NCBI GenBank assembly: GCA_017312345.1
Contig: BLAA01000001.1
Coordinates: forward strand, 1,798,001 to 1,862,000
Origin: Candidatus Denitrolinea symbiosum
GTDB taxonomy: Bacteria > Chloroflexota > Anaerolineae > Anaerolineales > Villigracilaceae
Direction of reading: 5' to 3'
DNA: 64,000 nucleotides
Shown here: positions 54,941 to 63,956 of the stretch, piece by piece
Position numbering within the stretch: position 1 is the stretch's first letter
How the letters are laid out: each line of letters opens with the position of its first letter
The notes under the pieces: model-generated
Databases searched by the model: none
Seen by the model: the letters and a program-made list of their open reading frames with translations, nothing else
What the model was told of the DNA's origin: nothing
Program-made: the position numbers and the translations under genes

Positions 54941-55483
54941 ATGAATATCAAAAAAACAATTCTTTGCTTTGTGATTTTACTCAATATCAGTTGTGTAATA
55001 ATAGGTTTACATTCACCGCCAAGTCGGTACGTTGACCCATTTTATAACCCCAATTTTGATGACTATCCTTTGTTATATCTTCCGTTGATAAAACCGATTC
55101 AAGCGGATCGCTTCGCTGGAGATTCTTTATGGAGAGTGTTCTTACCTCATTGCCCCCGGGTTCTTGTGCCTAACAGGCAAGATAATTTAGTCTATTGTTA
55201 TGCTATTGAGGAGTTAGAAAAATTTGCTGTAAAAGACGGTGTTCTCATGGCATATTCTGCATACGTTGATAAAGAGGCTGACGCTTACATTCAAGAAAAT
55301 TATTATCACTGGTTCGTCCTTGTTCCTGACAAGAAGATTGCAGAAGGTTTTCAAACAGAGGATGAGTTTCGCGAGTACATTCAAACATTGGGTATTCAAG
55401 ACCCCAGTTGGCAAACGCCGAATGAAGCGTTTGATAAGTTTATAGAAACTGGTTGTTTGGACTGGATACCGGATTGCAAGTGA
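54941..55483 (+). CDS. Candidate immunity protein for the RHS tip (lipoprotein-like)
   Basis: 180 residues, AT-rich relative to the RHS core. The N terminus NIKKTILCFVILLNISC ends in a lipobox-like LNISC, so it may be anchored outside the membrane. The rest (PRVLVPNRQDNLVYCYAIEE, YHWFVLVPDKKIAEGF, TEDEFREYIQTLGIQDP) matches no family known to me. Its place immediately after the variable tip is the position of immunity genes in polymorphic toxin loci; function is inferred from that only. Confidence 0.65.
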   Translation: MNIKKTILCFVILLNISCVIIGLHSPPSRYVDPFYNPNFDDYPLLYLPLIKPIQADRFAGDSLWRVFLPHCPRVLVPNRQDNLVYCYAIEELEKFAVKDGVLMAYSAYVDKEADAYIQENYYHWFVLVPDKKIAEGFQTEDEFREYIQTLGIQDPSWQTPNEAFDKFIETGCLDWIPDCK

Positions 55484-55486
55484 TAA

Positions 55487-56020
55487 TTTTTTGCTCTCCC
55501 AACAAAAAGGCGAACCGAACTGGATGCGATTCAATTTGTCACCGACATCCTGGGGCGGACTCGGTCTGTGACCCCGCCCACGGGGCCAGCGGTGGCGTTC
55601 ACGTACGATCCGCTCGGCAACATGCTCACGGCGTCCAGAGGCGGCGCGGTCATGTCCCTGACCTACGACAAGGCAGGCCGCAAGTTGACGATGAACGATC
55701 CCGATATGGGATTCTGGCAATACAGTTACAACGCGCTGGGCGGCATGACGCGGCAAGAGGACGCGAAGAATCAAGTCGCCTGCCTGTATTACGATGAACT
55801 CAACCGCCCGCGCGGAAAAGATTACTTTACGAACAGCGCGGCCTGTCCATCTGACCCGGGCAGTGGGTATGAGGTGACGTACAATTACGACAGCACGGCA
55901 AATGGAAACTTGGGCAAGGGACGCCGCACCTCGATGACGGACGCCTCAGGCTCGACCTCCTGGCTTTACGATTCGCGCGGCCGCGTCCGGAAAGAAACCA
56001 AAGTCATTTCGGGTAGATAG
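55487..56020 (+). pseudogene. Orphan RHS module 1, 5' part (interrupted by IS256-type element)
   Basis: No start codon or signal peptide. From 55538 the frame reads TDILGRTRSVTPPTGPAVAF and LTYDKAGRKLTMNDPDMG, nearly identical at DNA level to 52695-52880 of the full-length gene. It continues through NALGGMTRQEDAKNQVACLY to RKETKVISG, where an insertion sequence begins at 56016 and supplies an early stop. Removing the element and one copy of its 9-bp target duplication joins this frame to 57447 without a shift. Confidence 0.85.
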
Positions 56021-57437
56021 TGCAAGGATTTTTCTGTAAAAGTGATCTGGCTTTCCTCGGAAGGAGAGTCCCAAAAACGGAGAAGGGGCTCTGGGAAGAC
56101 AAAGTTCGGGTAAAATGAGCGCACCCCAACGGAAACGGGAACGGCGCTTCTCAAAAAGGCTGTTCTCGTTTTCATTTAGGAGGAGGGTTTTCGTCCATCG
56201 AAAGATAGACTCGACCCATCTGCCATTCCTCATCCTGTTCCATCAGGATGGCGCTCACCAAACGCAAACAGGCGGCTTCATTGGGAAAGATGCTCACCAC
56301 GTTGGTGCGCCGTCCAATTTCGCGGTTCAAGCGTTCCTGGGTGTTGTTGGTGCGCAGTTTCCTGCGGTGCGCTTCGGGAAAGGCGAACACGGTCAGTCCT
56401 TCGGGCAGGTTGGTTTCCATCCAGTCCGCCAGGCGGGAAGCGCTTTGAGCATACTTTTGAACCGTTTGCTTCAAGTAGGCTTCGGCCGTCGGACGGTCGG
56501 GGGCATTGAACACTCTGCGAATGTCCGCGGCCACTTCTGTCAACATCTCGCGGCGAGGAACGTAGCTGGTTGCATTCTGTTGCAGATGGTATTGGCAGCG
56601 CTGCCAGAGAACGCCTCCAAACACCGCCCGCAACGCTTGCCGCAAACCAGCGTGAGCGTCGCTGGTAATCAGACGCACACCGCTCAGGCCGCGCTGGATC
56701 AGGCTTTGCAGGAAGGCGCGCCAGAAGATTTCGGCCTCACCCAGACCTATCCTCACGCCCAAAATCCTCCGTTTGCCGAGTGGATCCACTGCCTGGGCGA
56801 TCAAAACGGCCGCATCTACCACCTGTCCATCCATCCGCACTTTCTCGTAGCGGGCATCCAAAAACAGGTAGCGGATTTCTCCCAACGGTCGATTCTGCCA
56901 GGCTTCCAGCAAGACATCCAACTCCGAGGTGGCCTTGCTCACCAGACTGCTCGATACCTGGCTGCCGCACAACTTCTCGACAATGGCATTCACTTTGCGG
57001 GTCGAGGTCCCTTGCACATACATCTCGGCTAACGCCATCGTCAGGGCGCGTTCACTACGCAACCCTTTTTCCAGCGCTTGTGGATAATAATCCCCAGTCC
57101 GCACTTGCGGAACGGCAAATTCAATCGCGCCCATGCGCGTCCGCACTGTTTTCGGCTTGAACCCGTTGGCTTGGTCGCGTCGCTGTTCCGAGCGTTCGTA
57201 AGGCGCCACTCCCAGGTATTGCTGTCGCTCCGCTTTCATCGCCGCATTGACGATGACGCGCATCAACTCGGGCAAGTAATCCAAGCCTTGCTCGCTGATC
57301 TGCTCCAAAACTTCGTTTGGTAAGGTACAATCATTTTGGTAGGTCATGGTCTCTATCCTTTCTGAAGTTGAGCTTTCCGAAAGAATATACCAGACCTACC
57401 TTTTTGGCAAATTTTACAGAAACAAGTTTACACTAAC
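56016..57437 (-). mobile_element. IS256-family insertion sequence
   Basis: 1422 bp. Terminal inverted repeats are imperfect (left GATAGTGCAAGG...TTCTGTAAAA; right inverted GTTAGTGTAAAC...TTCTGTAAAA). The flanks are an exact 9-bp duplication TTTCGGGTA at 56007-56015 and 57438-57446, matching the 8-9 bp expected for IS256. The element sits inside the RHS orphan module. Confidence 0.9.
56172..57347 (-). CDS. IS256-family (mutator-type) transposase
   Basis: 391 residues, apparently intact. Conserved segments of the family: MKAERQQYLGVAPYERSEQR, YPQALEKGLRSERALTMALA, MYVQGTSTRKVNAIVEKLCG, YLFLDARYEKVRMDGQV (first catalytic Asp), LITSDAHAGL (second Asp), and C-terminal RTNNTQERLNREIGRRTNVV with the Glu. 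DDE transposase encoded antisense to the RHS module it interrupts. Confidence 0.95.
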   Translation of the reverse strand: MTYQNDCTLPNEVLEQISEQGLDYLPELMRVIVNAAMKAERQQYLGVAPYERSEQRRDQANGFKPKTVRTRMGAIEFAVPQVRTGDYYPQALEKGLRSERALTMALAEMYVQGTSTRKVNAIVEKLCGSQVSSSLVSKATSELDVLLEAWQNRPLGEIRYLFLDARYEKVRMDGQVVDAAVLIAQAVDPLGKRRILGVRIGLGEAEIFWRAFLQSLIQRGLSGVRLITSDAHAGLRQALRAVFGGVLWQRCQYHLQQNATSYVPRREMLTEVAADIRRVFNAPDRPTAEAYLKQTVQKYAQSASRLADWMETNLPEGLTVFAFPEAHRRKLRTNNTQERLNREIGRRTNVVSIFPNEAACLRLVSAILMEQDEEWQMGRVYLSMDENPPPK

Positions 57438-59248
57438 TTTCGGGTATCTCCTTCGACACCGAATGGACGTATAATCTGGCAGACCTGCCCAAGACCATGA
57501 AATATCCCGATGACGAAGTGGTGACCACCACCTACGATAACAACATGTTACCCAAGTCCGTGATTGGAAATGCCGCTTACGTTTCGAATATGGATTACGA
57601 TTCTGCGGGACGCCTGCTGACCCGCGCCCTCGGCAATGGCCTCACCCAGACCTACGACTACTATCCCTGGAACCAACAGGGCGGACGATTGCAAAGCCTC
57701 ACCACAGGGACATTGCAAAACCTTGCGTATCAATATGACCCAGTGGGCAACATCACGCAAATCACGAACAGTGTCGCGGGTGAGACCAGCGTCTACGATT
57801 ACGACGCGCTGGATCGCCTCACCAGCTGGCAGTTGAATCAGGACACTCCCGAAACCTACGCGTACGATGATGATACGGGAAATCTGATTGAAAAGAACGA
57901 CTTGGCATTGGATTATCCCGATGCAAGTGGAAGCCAGGCGACCCATCCTCATGCCGTCACTAGCGCGGCAATAAACGATGTCATCGTCAACACGTATGGG
58001 TATGACCAAAACGGCAACCAAACCACGCGCGAGATTGGCCCCGACACATTTGAATTAACCTATGATGCCGAAAACCGCCTCGTGGAAGTGAAGAAAAACG
58101 TGACGACGATTGCCGAATTCACCTTCGACGGCGACGGTGCGCGTGTGATGTCCGTGATTGGCGGCGAGACCATCCGTTTCGTGGGCGGATACTACGAGCG
58201 CAAAGGCAGCGAGATCACAAAGTATTACATGGCTGGCGCGGCGAGGGTTGCCATGCGAAAGTATACGATTCCGCAGAGCATGACGGTGGAGTACATGCTT
58301 GGAGACCATTTGGGGTCAACGAGCGTGACGACTGATTCCAACGGCGCGATGGTTTCGGAGATGAGGTACAAGCCGTGGGGAGAACTTCGTTACACCTGGA
58401 CGGACGCGCCCGCGAATACGAGTCCCGCGTATGAATTGACGCGATATCAGTACACGGGTCAGTATTCGTATGATGTGGAATTTGGTTTGAAATATTACGG
58501 CGCGAGATTCTATGACAGCACGACGGGGAGGTTTGCCCAGGCGGATACGGTGATTCCACCCGGTACGCAGGGATACGATAGATATGCTTATTCAAGTAAT
58601 GACCCTATAAATAATATTGATCCCACAGGTCACACTGATATTCCGTGGTGGCAGATTATCAAATTCCTTAGCGGACAGATAATAGAAAACCATACAATAA
58701 CTGATGTGGATTGGAAGACCGCAGCTAACACTTACATTCCGGCCGTTAATGATGGCTCAAATGCAACTGTTCAGGGTTCTATTGCAGGCCCATTGGCCGG
58801 AGTGCTTGAATTTAACGCGGTCACTACTAATGAAGGCGACTTTCAAGCATATTTTACTTACGGAGGCGGTACTGCATTGGGCGCAGGCGTAGCGGGTGGC
58901 GTATCGCAGGGCGCAATTAATGGGAGTGGGTTTGATAACGCAGACGCATTTGCCGGCCAGGCTCTCCAGTTAAGCGGTGGAGGCAATCTTCCAGGCGTTT
59001 TTGTCGGTGCTACACTTGACGGGTGGATTGGGCTTACTGACAACCAACAACTAAGCAATGTTTATGGTTATGATTATGGCGCAACTATAGGAACCCCAGG
59101 CTTGTCATTAGCACTCACATGGCAAGAAGCAGTACCTTTAGGAGACGGTTTTCAAATGAATGGGTTTGGTTTGTTCGTATGCCGAGTTGTTGAACAATGC
59201 GGAAGCCCCACAATTCTTGATGAAGAATATTATTATGAATATGAATAA
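57438..59248 (+). pseudogene. Orphan RHS module 1, 3' part with distinct C-terminal tip
   Basis: Open from the target duplication (ISFDTEWTYNLADLPKTMKY) to 59248. It carries YD repeats (FTFDGDGARVMSV), AGAARVAMRKYTI, RYQYTGQYSYDVEFGLKYYG and the core end RYAYSSNDPINNIDPTGH (about 58620). The tip of about 208 residues (DIPWWQIIKFLSGQIIENHT, then Gly/Ala-rich YGGGTALGAGVAGGVSQGA and ending DEEYYYEYE) differs entirely from that of the full-length gene. Without its own promoter it should be silent unless recombined onto the main gene. Confidence 0.85.
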
Positions 59249-59290
59249 GACGATGATGAAAATTAAATTGGGTAAAGCGAAGAGGTTAGC

Positions 59291-60400
59291 ATGAAAAAGA
59301 GAATTATTTTTATTTTATTACTCGTCCCAGTATTGTTGTTGTCATGTGGTCTCTTTCAGGGAAGTCAGATAATCGAAAACAAAAGTTTCCCACTTGATGA
59401 ACGTTGGTCATTTGTGCTGAGTGCTCCTGTTTATAAGTTAGCCGTTACGGATGAGACGATTGCGGTTGGTACTGCTGATGGTGTAAACACAATTGAAGCA
59501 GAAACAGGAAGATTACTATGGAGTTTGAATCTTCCATTGGATACAGATTCGTTGCTGGCCTTCACAGAAGAAGGCCTTGTTGCGGTGGATTCGATTAAAA
59601 AGCAAATAGTAATGATAGGGATGGAAGGAGATGAAATAAAGAGATTCGATTTAGATTCTGCCGAGAGTTTCCAAGTCTTGGCCGTGTATTCAAACTTTAT
59701 ATTTGTTAGACGAATACCATCTTGGAATCTTGAAGTATATGATTTGCGTAAAGGTATAAAAACTTGGCAAGTACTTGTTGACAGAGGCGATGTAAGCATT
59801 AGCCTTGATCCCACTACAGAGATTGCGTATATTACCACATCAAGTTTTGTCAGTGCTCATGATACTATTAGCGGCAACACAATTTGGAAATTCTATAAAG
59901 AAACGAGAACGGGGACACTTGAGTCAGGCATACTTTATTACTTTGCCGAGGACTCGGAAAACAACAACAATACGAATGTAGGTTATATTTCTGCCGTTGA
60001 TGTTCAGAGCGCAAACCAGCTTTGGGCTATGGAAGTACCCCTTAAAATTCGCACAGCAATTTATAACTTAACTATCTTCAATGATTTACTAATTGCCAGC
60101 ACTGATTTTGGATTATTAGCAATAAATAAAACTGATGGGCATGAAATGTGGCAATCTGAAACCAACGAATTTTTTTATGGAAAACCAATAATAATTGATA
60201 ACATTCTCTATGCAAGAGGAACCAATACGAGAGTAATTTATGCAATTTCTCCTGACGATGGCCATTATCTAGGGTACCTAAACTTAGGAACCCCACCCCT
60301 TCTAAGCACATCTCAAAAAGAAAATGACATTGTATACAAGTCAGGGGAATTCCTTATATTTACATTTGAGAATACAGTATATGCTTATCATGTAAAGTGA
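59291..60400 (+). CDS. PQQ-like beta-propeller lipoprotein, candidate immunity protein 2
   Basis: 369 residues, AT-rich. Signal KRIIFILLLVPVLLLSCGLF with lipobox LLSC, so it is probably surface anchored. Repeated blades end in the PQQ-propeller motif (VNTIEAETGRLLWSLNL, YDLRKGIKTWQVLV, HDTISGNTIWKFYKE, VDVQSANQLWAMEV, INKTDGHEMWQSE). GAAGAGG precedes ATG 59291. It follows the tip of orphan module 1 in the immunity position. Beta-propellers are not a standard immunity fold, so another role is possible. Confidence 0.75.
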   Translation: MKKRIIFILLLVPVLLLSCGLFQGSQIIENKSFPLDERWSFVLSAPVYKLAVTDETIAVGTADGVNTIEAETGRLLWSLNLPLDTDSLLAFTEEGLVAVDSIKKQIVMIGMEGDEIKRFDLDSAESFQVLAVYSNFIFVRRIPSWNLEVYDLRKGIKTWQVLVDRGDVSISLDPTTEIAYITTSSFVSAHDTISGNTIWKFYKETRTGTLESGILYYFAEDSENNNNTNVGYISAVDVQSANQLWAMEVPLKIRTAIYNLTIFNDLLIASTDFGLLAINKTDGHEMWQSETNEFFYGKPIIIDNILYARGTNTRVIYAISPDDGHYLGYLNLGTPPLLSTSQKENDIVYKSGEFLIFTFENTVYAYHVK

Positions 60401-62400
60401 TTTATCTTGATCTGCTCACTGTATCCAGCGGCGGCGCGACCATGACCCTCACCTACGACAAGGCAGGCCGCAAGTTAACGATGGACGATCCCGACATGGG
60501 CGATTGGAGTTACGAATATGACGCGCTCGGAAATCTGAAAACCCAAACCGACGCGCGCGGCTGCGTGACCACGCTTCAATATGATGTGTTGAATCGCTTG
60601 ACGGACAAAAGTTACTCAAACTGCCCCCAGGGTGTGGCGGCTACCCCAAGCGTTCAATATTATTATGATGGCCAGTCGTTCACCTTCGATGGTACTGTCT
60701 ATGGCTCTTCACCCTATGCAATCGGACAACGAACAGGGATGGTGGCGGGTTCTACTGCCTCGGCATGGACGTATAACGTGCGAGGCCGCCTGAAATCCGA
60801 GACGAAGGATTTTGCGGGGAGCAGTAGTTTCACCACTCAGTGGACGTATAATTCGGCAGACCTGCCAACTTCGCTGACCTATCCCGATGGCGAGACGGTG
60901 ATCACCAATTACGATAACCGTATGTTGATTGCCAATGTGGCCGGAACGACCACATACGCGAGTTCCTTCCTCTACGATTCCGCCAACCGCTTGACAGGAT
61001 TCACGCTCGGCAACAACCTCGGGCAGAGACTTTATTACAAGGACTGGAACGTACAGGGCGGCGGGCGTCTCGACATGATCGTCAGCGGCACAGGGACATA
61101 CACTGAAGCCAATCGTTCTTTTACGACCACGCTTCAAAAATCGGCTTATTCTTATGATTCGGTTGGCAATATCACCAGCATTTATGACTCGCTGTGGGGC
61201 GAAACGCAAACCTTCGGCTACGACAGCCTGAACCGCCTGACTTCCGCTTCGGCGACGGACGGGCTTGCCGATTACAACGAGACGTATCAATACGATCCCG
61301 CTACTGGTAATCTCGTGGATAAGAACGGATTGGTGTTGGATTATCCAGAGCCAAATGAAGCGCACCCTCATGCCGTGACCAGCGCGGGCAGCAACACTTA
61401 CAGCTACGACCAGAACGGCAACCAGGTGACGCGCGTCATTGGCGGGCAAACTGTGACGCTCGGCTATGACGCCGAAAACCGAATGGTTTCCGTAAGTGGA
61501 ACAAATCTAGCGGCAAACTTCACGTATAATGGCGATGGCCAAAGAGTAAAATCCGTCGTGAATGGCGAGACGATTCTCTTCGCAGGCGGACATTACGAAC
61601 TTAACTCCACCACCGGGGAAGTTTCCAAGTACTATTTCGCCGGAGCGAGTAGAATAGCGGTGAGGAAGTACATCGTGCCACAAACCACAACCTTGACCTA
61701 TCTTGTTGGCGATCATCTCGGTTCAACGTCCCTCGCGGTAGACACGTCCACGGGCGATGTGGTGCAGACGCGCTACAAGCCGTGGGGTGAAGTGCGGTTC
61801 ACGACGGCAAATACAACCCTCCCCACGCGCTACACCTTCACGGGACAATACAGTTACGTCAGCGATGACGCCACGGACTTGGGCAACGCGGGGTTTGGAT
61901 TAATGTTCTACAACGCTCGCTGGTATGACCCCGCCATTGGGAGATTTGTCAGCGCGGATACGATCGTGCCGGGAGGAGTCCAAGGGCTGGATAGGTATGC
62001 GTATGTGAATAATTCGCCGGTCAATTATGTGGATCCGAGCGGGCATGTTGTGTGTACCGATGACGGTTATTGTGGTGGCGAAAATAACGATGATTATTGG
62101 ATAAAAGTCCTGGCGGAAATCCAAAATGATTATGGGGTTTCTTTTACAGGTCATTGGTCCCTTGAAAATAAAATAATAGTAGTGATAGGAGTAATATTGA
62201 CTGGGACAGCGCTTGCGAGAAAAACTGATATAAAGAGCGGGGCGGAAGCTTTTAGAAAAACATACCACAAAGGCATGAAACTAGAATGGGTAAATGCTGT
62301 TTGCGAAATTAGTGGCACTACATGTTGGGGTTATACTCCTTCGCCCGACCATATTCAATTTTGGCTCATGTTCAGAACAAGTGATTACGGACCAGTTTAG
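60397..62400 (+). CDS. Orphan RHS module 2 with truncated C-terminal tip
   Basis: The frame opens with GTG overlapping the lipoprotein stop, but RHS homology starts at about 60415 (LLTVSSGGATMTLTYDKAGR). YD repeats, AGASRIAVRKYIV, RYTFTGQYSY and the boundary RYAYVNNSPVNYVDPSGH (about 62045) follow. The tip (VVCTDDGYCGGENNDDYWIK, IIVVIGVILTGTALARKTD) is unlike the others and its last 13 or so residues come from the IS1595 end starting at 62361, so it is cut short. No signal peptide; probably not functional in place. Confidence 0.8.
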   Translation: MIYLDLLTVSSGGATMTLTYDKAGRKLTMDDPDMGDWSYEYDALGNLKTQTDARGCVTTLQYDVLNRLTDKSYSNCPQGVAATPSVQYYYDGQSFTFDGTVYGSSPYAIGQRTGMVAGSTASAWTYNVRGRLKSETKDFAGSSSFTTQWTYNSADLPTSLTYPDGETVITNYDNRMLIANVAGTTTYASSFLYDSANRLTGFTLGNNLGQRLYYKDWNVQGGGRLDMIVSGTGTYTEANRSFTTTLQKSAYSYDSVGNITSIYDSLWGETQTFGYDSLNRLTSASATDGLADYNETYQYDPATGNLVDKNGLVLDYPEPNEAHPHAVTSAGSNTYSYDQNGNQVTRVIGGQTVTLGYDAENRMVSVSGTNLAANFTYNGDGQRVKSVVNGETILFAGGHYELNSTTGEVSKYYFAGASRIAVRKYIVPQTTTLTYLVGDHLGSTSLAVDTSTGDVVQTRYKPWGEVRFTTANTTLPTRYTFTGQYSYVSDDATDLGNAGFGLMFYNARWYDPAIGRFVSADTIVPGGVQGLDRYAYVNNSPVNYVDPSGHVVCTDDGYCGGENNDDYWIKVLAEIQNDYGVSFTGHWSLENKIIVVIGVILTGTALARKTDIKSGAEAFRKTYHKGMKLEWVNAVCEISGTTCWGYTPSPDHIQFWLMFRTSDYGPV

Positions 62401-63337
62401 CGACGAGACTCGGCGAGATGCGTTTATGGTTCACAGCCAATTCGTGGATGGCGGCATAGCCTGACAAGTATGCTTTATGAACACCGCGATAGGGTCGCAA
62501 GAAATTACGCAACCCTGTCCAGCCGCCTTCGTTGGAGTTGACGTGGACTTCCCGAACGCCATCTCCATCGTCATCACGTGCATATTCATTCTTTCCATGA
62601 CAGACGGTGTGACGCACGCGTTGTAAGCGATTGTAACTGTCGTATTCATCTGTGTAGAGCGTCGCTTCTGGTCTGGTAAAGTTCTCGACAAATGGACACA
62701 AGCTATCGCCTTTTGTATCTGGCATCACTTGGATCCGCACTTGGCGCGTTTCGCGCCCAATCACTGCGCAGACCGGCGGACGATCATTCGCATACGTCCC
62801 TCGCCCGCGCCGTTTATTGGCTCGTTTGCGAGGCGGATCCTGCGGATCGCCGTGCCACTCTCCTTTTTTCCCCCGCGTTCTGGAACATTTCGTCGGTTTC
62901 GACTTCCAGATCGCTCAAGGGTTTGGTCGCTTGTTCCTTCTTGGCATTCGCCTGAAGCAGATGCCTCACGGTCAGCCCGGTTGTGCGACTGATGCTCAAT
63001 TCTCGCGACAACTTCGCCGTTGGCTTCCCCTGCACCACCTCGCGAATGAAAAGGATAGTTTGCTCAGGAGTGAAGTGTCTTCCTTCAAACGCAGTTCCGC
63101 TGTAGAGATTGTAGATGCCACGACAGGCTTTGCACCGATATACAATCAGACCGCTTTGTTTGGTCTTACGAAATCGAGTCGCCTGCTCAAGACCAGCTTT
63201 ACAATGTGGGCATTTCAATCCATCGGGATGAAAATGCTCGGTTAGCCAGACCGTACATGCATCTCGATCCATGAGTTCAACAATTGGAAAGTCCATGCCC
63301 CTATTCTACCGAATCACTTGTTCTGAACATGAGCCAA
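62361..63337 (-). mobile_element. IS1595-family insertion sequence
   Basis: A perfect 26-bp inverted repeat (62361-62386 and 63312-63337, beginning TTGGCTCATGTTC) bounds 977 bp. No matching target duplication was found at the flanks, so the insertion may have been followed by deletion or recombination. Confidence 0.85.
62372..63296 (-). pseudogene. IS1595-family transposase, frameshifted
   Basis: The 5' part (63296 to about 62850) has the zinc-ribbon CPHC...CKAC, a helix-turn-helix and the DDE start VETDEMFQNAGEK. The frame is then lost at a run of six T on the plus strand (62863-62868). Removing one base restores GEWHGDPQDPPRKRANKRRG leading to VIGRETRQVRIQ and the 3' part (stop at 62372) with LYTDEYDSYNRL and HVNSNEGGWTGLRNFLRPYRGVHK. 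Needs a +1 shift, not the classic -1 programmed type, so it is probably inactive. Confidence 0.85.
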
Positions 63338-63825
63338 TAGCTTTTGGAACTCAATTTGTTAAAAAAACAGACGATGGATATAAATTGATTTTGGGAGAAA
63401 AAAATTACAATGATGCAATTAAAGGCTTTTCTATTTCCAACGTGTTAGCCAAGTATGGGCCACCTACTAATGTCAATATTTATACATGGCAAACTGTTCC
63501 AGCAGGTGATCCGTGGGATTTTCATATCCTTCTTTTCTACCCACAAAATGGCTTTTCTGTAGATTATGTTACTGATGTAAACAAAGTGAATGGGAATATC
63601 ATTTTAGGCTGTCCGTCGTCAATTTCTTTCTTTTCTTTTTGGTTCTGGGATCCATCAAAAAAAGTAGTTACAGTTCAAAATGTTCTAAAAAAATATCATT
63701 TGTTAAATTCGAAGTCAATCGAAGCTGCAAGTGCTTTAACCGTTCAAGAATTTTATACCCTTTTTAGAGAACCAGAAAATGATGAATGCATAGAAACTCC
63801 GCGAGACACATGGCCGTTGCCATAA
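63338..63825 (+). pseudogene. Truncated AT-rich gene after orphan module 2 (candidate immunity remnant)
   Basis: An open frame runs out of the IS end (first codons IS-derived) into about 160 native residues: FGTQFVKKTDDGYKLILGEK, VLAKYGPPTNVNIYTW, FHILLFYPQNGFSVDYV, TVQEFYTLFREPE. The YGPP...LLFYPQ pattern recurs in small extracytoplasmic proteins of Chloroflexota. The N terminus, including any lipoprotein signal, was lost to the insertion. Its place after an RHS tip suggests an immunity gene. Confidence 0.55.
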
Positions 63826-63843
63826 TAATCGCCAACCAATTCC

Positions 63844-63938
63844 TATTCAGGTTAACCGAAGTCGCCTAACGAAGTATTAGCCAAAATCAGGCTATTTTGA
63901 GCATTTTTGATGTAAGGCTTTCAGCATTAATCTGAATA
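63844..63938. repeat. Inverted repeat between orphan module 2 and the next RHS fragment
   Basis: TATTCAGGTTAA (63844-63855) is mirrored by TTAATCTGAATA (63927-63938), 11 of 12 bases. About 70 bases of non-coding DNA lie between. It may be the remains of a small transposable element; no gene was seen. Confidence 0.45.
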
Positions 63939-63956
63939 GTATAAGGGAGCAAGATC

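Noticed and set aside
62863..62868. Programmed -1 frameshift in the IS1595 transposase
   Set aside because: The zero frame reads GAA AAA AGG and a +1 shift is required; the heptamer for -1 slippage is not in phase, and the family does not usually use frameshifting.
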